Source of the DNA: Arthrobacter yangruifuii | Lineage (GTDB): Bacteria > Actinomycetota > Actinomycetes > Actinomycetales > Micrococcaceae | Direction: 5' to 3' | DNA: 64,000 nucleotides | NCBI RefSeq assembly: GCF_009192775.1 | Contig: NZ_VTFX01000005.1 | Coordinates: forward strand, 496,001-560,000 | In this document: one piece after another, positions 26,201 through 34,587 of the stretch | Layout of the letters: each line of letters begins with the position of its first letter | Numbering within the stretch: position 1 is the stretch's first letter | Position numbers and translations under genes: made by a program | The notes under the pieces: model-generated | The model's input: only the letters and a program-made list of their open reading frames with translations | Database searches by the model: none | What the model was told of the DNA's origin: nothing

Positions 26201-29200
26201 TCAGGGGGCGAAAACGAGGGTCAGGACCGGACGGCGCGTGGAGGAGGCTTCTTTGGTGAAGAACCACGCATTGTCGGTGCCGGTGCTGGTGATGCCCAGG
26301 TCCACGGACCCGGAGAGCATGGCGGATACCGCGCCCGGATCGAGGTCCACGGTGTAGGCGGTGTTGACCGCGGTGGGTGCGACGCTGCCCAGCAGAACCG
26401 AGGCCAGTGCCGGCCGGGTGTTCCAGGTGGCGGCCGCCTCCGACCAGCTGCCGGTGACGGGGTGGATGGTGTGCTGGTCCACCGATCCCGCGATGGACTC
26501 GGTAGTGGTGTAGAGCCGGAGGGTGGCCGACTGCAGGCGCATTCCGTTCGGCACCCCGGCTCCGGGCTGGAACCGCAGATAGGAGGTGTACCCCGGGCTG
26601 CCGCGGGTGGCCATGCTTGCGGAGCTGCCGTTCGCGGTGTTGGGTGCTCCCTGGTTGGCGTAGGTGTCCTCCGACGGCGTCAGTGTCAGCGTGACCGGCG
26701 CAGGTGCCGGGGGAGCAACCGTGGCGGAGGCCTGGGCGGAGGAGGGCCCCGCGTTGTCCGCAGCATCCACCGCCACGATCCGGTAGTAGTAGGTCCCCGG
26801 AGCCGGGTTCTTGTCCTCGTAGGTAAGCGCCGCAGTCCCGGGCACCGTGGCCAGCAGGGTTCCCGCGGACGGCGTGAATCCGTTCTCCGTGGACCGGTGG
26901 ACCCGGTAGCCGGTAACGCCCACGTTGTCGGTGGCAGCGCCCCAACCCACGTTCACGGTGGTTCCGGAGAGCGAGGCGGTGGCACCTTCCACTGCCGATG
27001 GAGCCGTGGTGTCCGGAACCGGAGCAGGGGTGGGTGCGGTTCGACCGGCGGCCGCGTAGTGCGCCTGCACCCGGGCCTGGCTGAGGGCCGCGGGGTAGGC
27101 CGCGAATTCATCAATGCTGCCCTTGAAGTACCGGCTGCTGGGCATCTGCGGCCAGGTGGAGCCCAGCTGGTCTCCGCCGATCCGCCAGGACCCGGTGATC
27201 GCTTCGTTGCCGGTCACGCTGTTCGCACCCACCTGCACGCCGTCGACGTAAAGCACCATGCCGTCCCGGCCCTGGGTGGCCACCACGTGGTGCCAGGCGT
27301 CGTCGTTGTATGTTCCGGGAGAGACAACCGTCTGTGCGCTGCCGGTCCATACCCCGAAGACCAGGTTGCCGGCGTTGGTCATGTAGACATGCCGGTCATA
27401 GCTGTTGCTTAGGCCGGGGTTGGTACCGCTGCGGCGCGGCTGGCCGTTGCCGAAGCCGAAGATCTTTCCGCCCGCGGTGGTGTCGGTGCGGAACCAGGCC
27501 TCGGCGCTGAACTCCTTGGGCGCGGCGGTCCGCTGCTGGGCGTAGACCAAATCATCGGTGCCGTCGAAGCTGCCGGCCTTGTTGGTGTCACCGGCCAGGG
27601 CTCCGGCGGCAGCACCGATGCCGGGCGAACCGTAGGGCAGGCCCATCCGGTTTCCCGGAGAAGAGTCCGACGCCGCTGCGAAGGAGTCGCCGAGCCGCCA
27701 GTAGGTGTCGGCGCCGTCGGCGCGGACCGCCGAAGGGTACGCCTGGGCCGCGGCAGCGGTGGTGAGCTGCACCTGGGCCGAGAGCGCTCCTACGTGTCCG
27801 TCGGGATCATTGGCGCGGACCCGGTAGGAATAGCTGACCCCCGGTGCGGCGGTGGTATCCGTGAACGAGGCCTGCGGAAGGTTCCACCAGAGCGAGGTTG
27901 CCTGCACGGTGCCCAGCGGGGTGGAGGATCCGTTGCGGTAGATGCTGTAGGTCAGCTCCGAGTCGTCGGGGTCCGTGGCGGTCTGCCACCGGACGGTGTT
28001 CTGCCCGGCGGCGCGGGACTCAACACTCACGAACCGGGGTGCGCCGGGCCCGGTGGTGCCCGGACCGGGACCGAACCGCGTCAGGCTTTGCTGGGCCTTG
28101 CCGTTGGTGGTGGTGAATTCGCCGCCGACCCACAGCACGTCATTTGATCCGGTGGAGGTGTGTGCGAGGGCGCGCGGCCCAATGCCTTCGCCCTGGCCGT
28201 CATTGGTGAGGGGGTTCCACTGCCTCATGGGGGAGGGGTTGTCCACGTCCTGGGCACTGAGGTGGGTCCGGCTGCCGTCGGTGAACCCTCCCATGCTGCC
28301 GCAGTCGTGGGCGTGGTGGGCAGCGTAGAGATTGCGCTGGTAGACGGACACGGCCTGGGTGGCGCCGAGGCAGGTGTCCCGCCATACCTGGTCATACGTG
28401 CCCAGATCGAGGCGGACCCGCCCGTCGAACACCCCGCCGCCGGTTCCCTCGTTGCCGATGTAGAAACTGGTGGCGTCCGAGGTAATGGTCTTCACCACGG
28501 ACGTCCTCGGAATGAAGAACCCCGGGTAGGTCCGGATGCTGCTGCCCGAGACCGGGTCAACCACGGCCAGTGACTTGGAATCGGCTCCGTTAATGGTGGT
28601 GAAGTCTCCGCCGGTGATGACCACGTTCTTGGCCGGCGGGACGTGCAGGGCGCGCACGGGCAGGTCTGCTGCCGGTGCCCAGGGGAGCAGGGCCCCGGTG
28701 GGGGTGACGGCGGCGAGCCGCTGGCGGGCAGTGTTCCTCACGGAGGTGAAATCCCCGCCGAAATACACGGCGTCGTTCGTGGCATCAATGGCGCGGACGG
28801 TGGCGGACACTCCGCCGGGCTGGAAGCTGGTTTTCACGGTGCAGCTGGGCAGGTTGATGGCGGCGATGCTGGAGGCGCTGATGCCGTTCACCGAGTTGAA
28901 GCTGCCGCCGATGTAGAGGGTGCGTCCGTCGGGGGAGACATCCAGGGCCCGGACGGTGGCATTTGTGCCCGTGACCGAGAGACTACAGCTGGTGGGGTTG
29001 CCGGTATACGCGTCGAAGGCGGCGAAGTTCACGGCGCTGCGGGTTCCGGCGCCCCCGGCGGTAACGCCCGGCGGGCGGATGGCGGTGAAGGTGCCGCCGG
29101 CGTAGACCACGCCGTTGGCTTCGGTGAGTCCCCAGACAATGCCGTTGGTCTGCCAGGTAGGCAGGTCCGTGGCGGAAAAAGCCACTCCGGGACTGATGGC

Positions 29201-29281
29201 CGACGCCGGCGCGGCCGTACCTGCCAGTGCCGTGGCCGTTAGGGCCGCGACCGCCAACAAAGCCGCGAATGATTTACGCAC
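26201..29281 (-). CDS. Large secreted GGxF-propeller, Fn3, LamG and DNRLRE-domain protein
   Basis: 1026 residues from GTG 29281 (GAGGCGG upstream); the start puts a clean Sec signal peptide at 1-29 (VRKSFAALLAVAALTATALA...PASA). Residues about 30-390 hold repeated VYAGGTFT, LYIGGSFNSV, VYFGGDFTSV, VITGGDFTTI and LWVGGEFTTT units, the GGxF blades of a DUF5122-like beta-propeller. An Fn3-like segment (about 390-480) follows, then a LamG/concanavalin-like domain (about 490-720, WHHVVATQG and LYVDGVQVG). A second Fn3 follows (about 735-830), then a C-terminal DNRLRE/CBM-like module. Likely an extracellular matrix or carbohydrate-binding protein. Its first three modules are paralogous to 31996-34239. 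Confidence 0.88.
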   Translation of the reverse strand: MRKSFAALLAVAALTATALAGTAAPASAISPGVAFSATDLPTWQTNGIVWGLTEANGVVYAGGTFTAIRPPGVTAGGAGTRSAVNFAAFDAYTGNPTSCSLSVTGTNATVRALDVSPDGRTLYIGGSFNSVNGISASSIAAINLPSCTVKTSFQPGGVSATVRAIDATNDAVYFGGDFTSVRNTARQRLAAVTPTGALLPWAPAADLPVRALHVPPAKNVVITGGDFTTINGADSKSLAVVDPVSGSSIRTYPGFFIPRTSVVKTITSDATSFYIGNEGTGGGVFDGRVRLDLGTYDQVWRDTCLGATQAVSVYQRNLYAAHHAHDCGSMGGFTDGSRTHLSAQDVDNPSPMRQWNPLTNDGQGEGIGPRALAHTSTGSNDVLWVGGEFTTTNGKAQQSLTRFGPGPGTTGPGAPRFVSVESRAAGQNTVRWQTATDPDDSELTYSIYRNGSSTPLGTVQATSLWWNLPQASFTDTTAAPGVSYSYRVRANDPDGHVGALSAQVQLTTAAAAQAYPSAVRADGADTYWRLGDSFAAASDSSPGNRMGLPYGSPGIGAAAGALAGDTNKAGSFDGTDDLVYAQQRTAAPKEFSAEAWFRTDTTAGGKIFGFGNGQPRRSGTNPGLSNSYDRHVYMTNAGNLVFGVWTGSAQTVVSPGTYNDDAWHHVVATQGRDGMVLYVDGVQVGANSVTGNEAITGSWRIGGDQLGSTWPQMPSSRYFKGSIDEFAAYPAALSQARVQAHYAAAGRTAPTPAPVPDTTAPSAVEGATASLSGTTVNVGWGAATDNVGVTGYRVHRSTENGFTPSAGTLLATVPGTAALTYEDKNPAPGTYYYRIVAVDAADNAGPSSAQASATVAPPAPAPVTLTLTPSEDTYANQGAPNTANGSSASMATRGSPGYTSYLRFQPGAGVPNGMRLQSATLRLYTTTESIAGSVDQHTIHPVTGSWSEAAATWNTRPALASVLLGSVAPTAVNTAYTVDLDPGAVSAMLSGSVDLGITSTGTDNAWFFTKEASSTRRPVLTLVFAP

Positions 29282-29375
29282 GCTACCGCCTCTACTGCCA
29301 TGGGGAACGGGACTAAGCGGCCCGAAACTGAAAGCATCGTAGCCGCGCGGCAAAGACGGTTTGCAGGTGGCCCCT

Positions 29376-29443
29376 ACCTAACTTGGACCCGGTGTTACGC
29401 GGGGTCCGCGGGCCGGTACTCGTGTTTGAGGCGGCGCTACTCT
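29376..29443. promoter_or_regulatory. Divergent regulatory region with paired TACTC elements
   Basis: Between the propeller gene (minus) and the cytidylyltransferase (plus). TACTCGTGT starts at 29417 and GCGCTACTCT at 29434; their TACTC cores are 21 bases apart, about two helical turns. TACTCT at 29438-29443 could itself be a plus-strand -10. On the minus strand GTTAGG (29377-29382) is a possible -10 for the propeller gene. A related arrangement occurs before the paralogous propeller gene (34329-34393). Confidence 0.45.
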
Positions 29444-29527
29444 AATCCGGACAATTCGCTTTACCTCCGGTTTCCGGGACTGGAAGATCATCCGGACAGT
29501 CACCGTCTCACTGGGGGTCCACACGCC

Positions 29528-29977
29528 ATGCCTGTACGAATTGGTTATGCCTCGGGCGCCTATGATCTCTTCCACATAGGCCACCTGAACCTGCTGCGCC
29601 AGGCCCGGGAGCGGTGCGATTTCCTGATAGCAGGCGTGGCCTCGGCGGAAATGTCCCAACGGCTCAAAGGCACCACGCCGGTGGTGCCTTTGGCGGAGCG
29701 CCTGGAAATTGTGCGCAGTATCCGGTTCGTGGACGACGCGGTGGTGGATGAACACGTGAATAAGGCCGAGACGTGGCGCGAGGTCGGGTTCAACATGTTC
29801 TTCAAGGGCGATGACTGGCGCGGCACACCAAAGGGAGACCGGCTGGAACGGGACATGGAGCTGATCGGCGTGCAGGTTGTCTACCTGCCGTACACCCCCA
29901 CCACGTCCTCCACCATGCTGCGCCGCGCCCTGAGCGTGATGACCGGTTCGCCCGGGGACTCAGCCATGAACGCATGA
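29528..29977 (+). CDS. Cytidylyltransferase, glycerol-3-phosphate cytidylyltransferase (TagD)-like
   Basis: 149 residues from ATG 29528. The nucleotidyltransferase signature is YASGAYDLFHIGHLNLLRQA, with HIGH at 16-19. Other parts fit CTP:glycerol-phosphate cytidylyltransferases: a basic LKGTTPVVPLAERLEIV stretch, FKGDDWRGT, and a C-terminal TPTTSSTMLR in place of the usual RTxGISTT. It probably activates a small phosphoalcohol as its CDP derivative; glycerol or another polyol cannot be distinguished. Its stop overlaps the GDPD-like gene (ATGA). A CDP-alcohol phosphatidyltransferase at 21652-22476 is a candidate consumer. Confidence 0.85.
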   Translation: MPVRIGYASGAYDLFHIGHLNLLRQARERCDFLIAGVASAEMSQRLKGTTPVVPLAERLEIVRSIRFVDDAVVDEHVNKAETWREVGFNMFFKGDDWRGTPKGDRLERDMELIGVQVVYLPYTPTTSSTMLRRALSVMTGSPGDSAMNA

Positions 29978-31521
29978 AACCTGACCGCACAACCTTCGGC
30001 CTCGCTGCCGGTGCCGGTCCTGCCGCTCCTGCCGGTCCAGCAGGTCCCCCCGGCCTGCCGGCCACCGGACCGAGCCGCCGCAGCGTATTGGCGTTAGGGG
30101 CGATAGGCCTGGCCCTGGCCGGATGCATGCCCGCGAATGAGGAACCGCGGGCAGGCGCCTCCGGAGGGAGCCCATCCCCGACCCCGAGCCCGGCCCCGGT
30201 CCACACGGTGCGCTCACTCTTCGATTCCAGCCCCTTCCAGGTGGCCCACCGCGGATCCTGGGACAACTGGCCCGAACACACCATGACCGCTTACCGGGAG
30301 GCCGTCCTTGCCGGTGTCCCGGCACTGGAGCTCTCGGTGTGCGCGACGGCGGACGGCATCCTGGTCTGTCATCACGACACGGATACTGCAAGGACCACCG
30401 GGAAGAACCTGGTGATCGGCGAGACCACCTGGGACGAGCTGTCGAAACTGCGCGTCGATGCCCGGCAGTGGCTTGGCCCGGACACGCCGCTGGAACCGAT
30501 TCCGCTCCTGACGGAAGTCCTGGACGCCTACGCGGCCACGCACGTGATCTTCCTCGAGGACAAGCAGGGCAGCAACACCCGGCCGCTTCTGGACCTGATG
30601 GACACCTATCCGGACGCCCACCGGCACATCATCTGGAAGCAGTCCGCCGTTGCGGCGCAGATCCGGCTGGTGACTGAGCGCGGGTACGCCAGCTGGGGCT
30701 ACTTCACCGGGGAACAGATGTCCCTGCTGGCGGAGCGGTATGCCCGGTTCACGTTCCTAGGGATCAACACCCTCGCAACGGATGAGGAAATCACCGCCGC
30801 GGTGGCCACGGGCAAGCCGGTGATCTGCTGGGAGGTCCATTCGCGGGCGGAGCGGGACCGGCTGGTGGGGCTGGGGGTCGCGGGACTGATGAGTGCCAAC
30901 GTTCCCTATCTTGCGGATCAGGTGTCTCCGGAAACGGCTGACCGTTTCGGTGACGGTCACCGCGCCGCCGGGGACCTGCCCTGGACCGTGAAACAGGGCT
31001 GGTCCGTCCAGCCCCAGCTGAAGGGGGCCGAGGGAATCCTTCGGCTGCAGGCCCCGATGAACAGCAGCTACCGGATGGGGTCCATGGCGCCGGTGGAACC
31101 GGACGTCTACAGCATTGAGTTCGAGATGCGCTGGCCGGACCGGCTGCCCGGCGTCGAAGGCCACGCGGGACTGGCTTTCGGGCAGGACAATGACATGCCC
31201 TACCGGGTGCTCATCCCCAGCGAGGTGGGAGGCTACCACTTTGTGTTCCGGCCCAACGGGGAAATGACCCTGCTGCTGCGCCACGCAGGCGAAGCAGACG
31301 GCCTGCGGCTCGCCGTCGTCCAGACAGAGGCGGCCACACCCGGGGAGTGGCTCTCCTTTAAAATCGACATTTCACCCGACAGCCTGCGCTTTTCCCGGCT
31401 GGACAGCCTCGGCTGGGCAGGCATGGCGGTGGAACGCAGCTACCGCGGCGGCTACTTCAGCCTCACCCGCAACTATGCCGAGGATTTCCCGGTGGAGTTC
31501 CGCACCGTGGCAATCACCTGA
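29974..31521 (+). CDS. GDPD-family lipoprotein with altered metal-ligand motif and C-terminal sandwich-like domain
   Basis: 515 residues. The N-terminus has a Pro/Ala-rich stretch, then SRRSVLALGAIGLALAGC with twin arginines and a lipobox at C51, suggesting a Tat-exported lipoprotein. A glycerophosphodiester phosphodiesterase barrel follows: HRG at 92-94, PEHT, ALELSV at 118-122, HHD at 133-135 and FLEDKQG later. The usual E-x-D metal pair reads E119-L-S121, so one ligand is serine, and the late TD motif reads MSANVP. From about residue 345 a beta-rich, lectin/LamG-like domain is added. Co-translated with the cytidylyltransferase. It may hydrolyse or bind phosphodiester polymers; activity is uncertain. 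Confidence 0.85.
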   Translation: MKPDRTTFGLAAGAGPAAPAGPAGPPGLPATGPSRRSVLALGAIGLALAGCMPANEEPRAGASGGSPSPTPSPAPVHTVRSLFDSSPFQVAHRGSWDNWPEHTMTAYREAVLAGVPALELSVCATADGILVCHHDTDTARTTGKNLVIGETTWDELSKLRVDARQWLGPDTPLEPIPLLTEVLDAYAATHVIFLEDKQGSNTRPLLDLMDTYPDAHRHIIWKQSAVAAQIRLVTERGYASWGYFTGEQMSLLAERYARFTFLGINTLATDEEITAAVATGKPVICWEVHSRAERDRLVGLGVAGLMSANVPYLADQVSPETADRFGDGHRAAGDLPWTVKQGWSVQPQLKGAEGILRLQAPMNSSYRMGSMAPVEPDVYSIEFEMRWPDRLPGVEGHAGLAFGQDNDMPYRVLIPSEVGGYHFVFRPNGEMTLLLRHAGEADGLRLAVVQTEAATPGEWLSFKIDISPDSLRFSRLDSLGWAGMAVERSYRGGYFSLTRNYAEDFPVEFRTVAIT

Positions 31522-31999
31522 TCAGTCTCCGCTGCCTGCCCGGCCGCAGCAGCACGGCCATTCCCACCCCGGCCAGCGCGCCGGCGCCGTTGAGCAGCAC
31601 GTCCTCCGCGTTGCCCACCCGCTCGGGGAGGTACAGCTCCTGGGCCAGCTCGCCGGCTCCGGAGAGCATGGTGCAGGCCAGCAGCGCCAGCCACCACCGC
31701 TTCGGCGCCAGCAGGCGGCAGGCCAGGAAGCCCAGCGGCACGAAGAGCGCCACGTTGGCGGCGGCCTCCAGGGAGGCGTAGCCCACCGCGGGCAGTCCCA
31801 GCTCCTCGAGCCGGTGCAGGGTCCGCAGCAGCCGAACGTACAGCGGCCGGTCCACCGGCGTCGGCCACAGGAGCACAGTGAGGACGCCGGCGGTGAAAAG
31901 CAGAGTGGAGGCCAACTGGACTGCCGTGCGGACGCGGCTGCGGGTGCGGACGCGTTCGTGCCGGGGGGCCGGAACGCGTTGGAGGACCGGAGCGCTCAC
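31514..31999 (-). CDS. VanZ-family membrane protein (first copy)
   Basis: 161 residues with about four membrane helices. VanZ-like motifs are LEAAANVALFVPLGFLACRL and, near the end, ELAQELYLPERVGNAEDVLL with a polar E/N-D pattern. The biochemical role of VanZ proteins is not firmly known; they occur with teicoplanin resistance and cell-envelope genes. The start overlaps the stop of the propeller/LamG gene (ATGA at 31996-31999), so the two are co-translated. The 3' end overlaps the convergent GDPD-like gene by eight bases. Confidence 0.85.
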   Translation of the reverse strand: MSAPVLQRVPAPRHERVRTRSRVRTAVQLASTLLFTAGVLTVLLWPTPVDRPLYVRLLRTLHRLEELGLPAVGYASLEAAANVALFVPLGFLACRLLAPKRWWLALLACTMLSGAGELAQELYLPERVGNAEDVLLNGAGALAGVGMAVLLRPGRQRRLIR

Positions 32000-34239
32000 C
32001 GGCGCCCGAGCTGGTTGTGGGTTGCTACCTGGGCGGGGGAAAGGACCCTCGGGTAGGTAGCGAATTCATCAATGCTGCCCCGGAAGTACCGGCTGGTGGG
32101 TGCTTCGGGCCAGGAGGAGCCCAGCTGGTCTCCGCCGATCCGCCATCCGCCGATGGCCGTCTGGACGGCACTCACCGTGCTGGACGCCACCCGGACACCG
32201 TCCACATACAGCACCATGCCGCCGGGGCCCTGGGTGGCGACGACGTGGTGCCAGGCATTGTCGTTGTATGCGGCAGGGGACTTGATGGTCCTGGCCCCGC
32301 CGCTCCATTCCCCGAAGATCAGGTTGCCGGCATTGGTCATGTACACGTGCCGGCCATAGTTGCTGCTCAGCCCCGGGTTGGTGCCGTTGCGCCGTGGAAG
32401 CCCGTTGCCGAAGCCCAGGATCTTCCCGCCCGTGGTGGTGTTGGTGCGGAACCAGGCCTCGGCGCTGTAGGCCGTGGGCGGGGCGGCCTGCTGCGGGGCG
32501 TAGACAAAGTCATCCACGCCGTCGAACGTGGCGGCCCGGTTGGAATCCCCGCTCAGGGCGCCGGCGGTGTTTCCCAGGGACGGCCGGCCGTAGGGCAGGC
32601 CCATCCGGTTGCCGGGGGAGGAATCTCCGGCGGCGGCGAAGCTCTCACCGAGGCGCCAGAAGGTGTTGGCACCGTCGGCGCGGACGGCGGCGGCATACGC
32701 CGGCGGCGTGGCCGCAGTGGTCACGCTGACCTGCGCGGACAGCGGCCCCGTGTGCCCGTTGGGGTCAGTGGCGCGCACCTGGTAGGAGTACCTGACCCCG
32801 GGCGCGGCGGTGGTGTCCGTGAAGGAGGCCTGCGGAAGGTTCCACCAGAGCGAGGAGGCGTTGACCGTGCCCAGCGGGGTGCCGGATCCGTTGCGGTAGA
32901 TGCTGTAGGTCAGGGCCGAATCGTCAGGGTCCGACGTCGTCTGCCAGCGGATGGTGTTCCGTCCGGTGGCGAGGGACTCGGCGGCCACGAACTGAGGAGC
33001 CCCGGGGCCGGCGGCGCCCGGGCCAGGGCCGAACCGGGTGAGGCTCTGCTGGGCCCCGGCGTTGACGGTGGTGAATTCGCCGCCCACCCAGAGCATGTTG
33101 TTGGATCCGGCGGTGGTGTGCGCCAGGGCGCGCGGACCCAGTCCTTCCCCTTGCCCGTCATTGGTCAGGGGGTTCCACTGCAGCATGGGCGAGGGCGTGT
33201 CCACGTTCTGGGCGCTGAGGTGGATCCGGCTGCCGTCGGTAAACCCGCCCATGCTGGCGCAGTTGTGGGCATGGTGGGCGGCGTACAGGGTTTTGCCGAT
33301 CACGGACACGGCCTGGGTGGCACCGAGGCAGGTGTCCCGCCACACCTGGTTGTATGTGCCCAGGTCCAGCCGCATCCGTCCGTCAAACACGCCGCCGCCG
33401 GTGCCTTCATTGGCCACGTAAAAGCTTGTGCTGTCCGAGTCGATGCCTTTGACCACGGAGGTTCGGGGAATGAAGAAGTTGGGATACGTGCGGAGGTTTC
33501 TTCCGGCGCTGCTGTCCACCACCGCCAGAGCCTTGGAATCGGCACCGTTCATGGTGGTGAAATCTCCGCCGGCGATGACGACGTTCTTGGCCGGCGGAAC
33601 GTGCAGAGCACGGATGGGCAGGTCCGCCGCCGGCGCCCAGGGAAGCAGCGCCCCGGTGGGAGTGACGGCGGCAAGCCGCTGGCGGGCAGTGTTCCTCACG
33701 GACGTGAAGTCCCCGCCGAAATACACGGCGTTGCCGGTGGCATCAATGGCGCGGACGGTGGCGGACACGCCGCCGGGCTGGAAGCTGGTTTTCACGGTGC
33801 AGCCGGGCAGATTGATGGCCGCGAAGCTGGAGGCGCTGACGCCGTTCACCGCGCTGAAGCTGCCGCCAATGTAGAGGGTGCGTCCGTCGGGGGACACGTC
33901 CAGGGCCCGGACGGTGGCCCGGGTTCCCGTGACCGAGAGGTTGCAGCTGGTGGGATTGCCCGTGTAGGCATCGAAGGCCGCGAAGTTCACGGCGCTGCGG
34001 GTTCCGGCGCCGCCGGCCGCGGTGCCGGGCGGGCGGATGGCGGTGAACGTTCCGCCCACGTAGACCACGCCGTTGGCCTCGGCCAGTCCCCAGACAATGC
34101 CGTTGGTCTGCCAGGTGGGCAGATTGGTGGCGGAGAACGCGACCCCCGGTGAGAGGGCCGCGGCCGGCGGAGCGAATCCGGCCAGGGACACGAGGGTGAG
34201 CAGCAATGCGGTGAGCAGCGCGGTGAGTTTTTGGCGCAT
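31996..34239 (-). CDS. Secreted GGxF-propeller and LamG protein (short paralogue)
   Basis: 747 residues. Sec signal peptide at about 1-28 (MRQKLTALLTALLLTLVSLA...AAALSPG). The mature part parallels the first three modules of the 1026-residue protein almost position by position: GGxF blades (VYVGGTFTAI, LYIGGSFSAV, VYFGGDFTSV, VIAGGDFTTM, LWVGGEFTTV), one Fn3-like segment, then LamG (WHHVVATQG, LYVDGVRVA). It ends soon after LamG (VLSPAQVATHNQLGRR), lacking the second Fn3 and DNRLRE module. It is the upstream gene of a two-gene unit with VanZ. Likely extracellular matrix or glycan-binding; no enzyme active site seen. Confidence 0.88.
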   Translation of the reverse strand: MRQKLTALLTALLLTLVSLAGFAPPAAALSPGVAFSATNLPTWQTNGIVWGLAEANGVVYVGGTFTAIRPPGTAAGGAGTRSAVNFAAFDAYTGNPTSCNLSVTGTRATVRALDVSPDGRTLYIGGSFSAVNGVSASSFAAINLPGCTVKTSFQPGGVSATVRAIDATGNAVYFGGDFTSVRNTARQRLAAVTPTGALLPWAPAADLPIRALHVPPAKNVVIAGGDFTTMNGADSKALAVVDSSAGRNLRTYPNFFIPRTSVVKGIDSDSTSFYVANEGTGGGVFDGRMRLDLGTYNQVWRDTCLGATQAVSVIGKTLYAAHHAHNCASMGGFTDGSRIHLSAQNVDTPSPMLQWNPLTNDGQGEGLGPRALAHTTAGSNNMLWVGGEFTTVNAGAQQSLTRFGPGPGAAGPGAPQFVAAESLATGRNTIRWQTTSDPDDSALTYSIYRNGSGTPLGTVNASSLWWNLPQASFTDTTAAPGVRYSYQVRATDPNGHTGPLSAQVSVTTAATPPAYAAAVRADGANTFWRLGESFAAAGDSSPGNRMGLPYGRPSLGNTAGALSGDSNRAATFDGVDDFVYAPQQAAPPTAYSAEAWFRTNTTTGGKILGFGNGLPRRNGTNPGLSSNYGRHVYMTNAGNLIFGEWSGGARTIKSPAAYNDNAWHHVVATQGPGGMVLYVDGVRVASSTVSAVQTAIGGWRIGGDQLGSSWPEAPTSRYFRGSIDEFATYPRVLSPAQVATHNQLGRR

Positions 34240-34587
34240 GGCGATCCACCTCTGGCCTTTGAATCCCGGTACGCCTGAACGGGGCAGTCCCCGGGGTCGT
34301 CCCCTTGAGCGACGTATCCGGTACGGATCCTAACCGCCTGTATTCCGGGGTGATAACGCGTACCCCTACGCGTTTGTGCAGGCGGCGTTACCTACCACCG
34401 CATAGGCCCTCTTTGCCGCACAGGCCAGAGCGATGGACCGATCCCGTCCCGCCGGAGGACAGTGAACTAAGGCCCGGCTCAGATGCGCTCCGTGGCCAGC
34501 GGTGGGATGATTAGCGCAGACTTACGTTGCGTAATGGTGGACATCACCTGGACGCGCAATCCATCGGCCAGCCAAGGAGATTCTTCC
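34240..34587. promoter_or_regulatory. Divergent regulatory region of the short propeller gene and suf genes
   Basis: A 348-base gap. An inverted repeat CGCGTA-CCCC-TACGCG (34357-34372) lies 128-137 bases before the propeller start, much like the element before the long paralogue. Downstream on the plus strand, GCAGGCGGCGTTACC (34378-34392) matches GAGGCGGCGCTACTC-type sequence at 29.43 kb. GTTAGGAT on the minus strand (34327-34334) is a possible -10 for the propeller gene. The remaining 200 bases before sufS show a clear ribosome site but no convincing promoter. Confidence 0.4.

Noticed and set aside
32017-34152. 711-codon plus-strand frame opposite the short propeller gene
   Set aside because: Gly/His/Val-rich antisense shadow. 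The minus strand has a signal peptide and recognisable domains in order.
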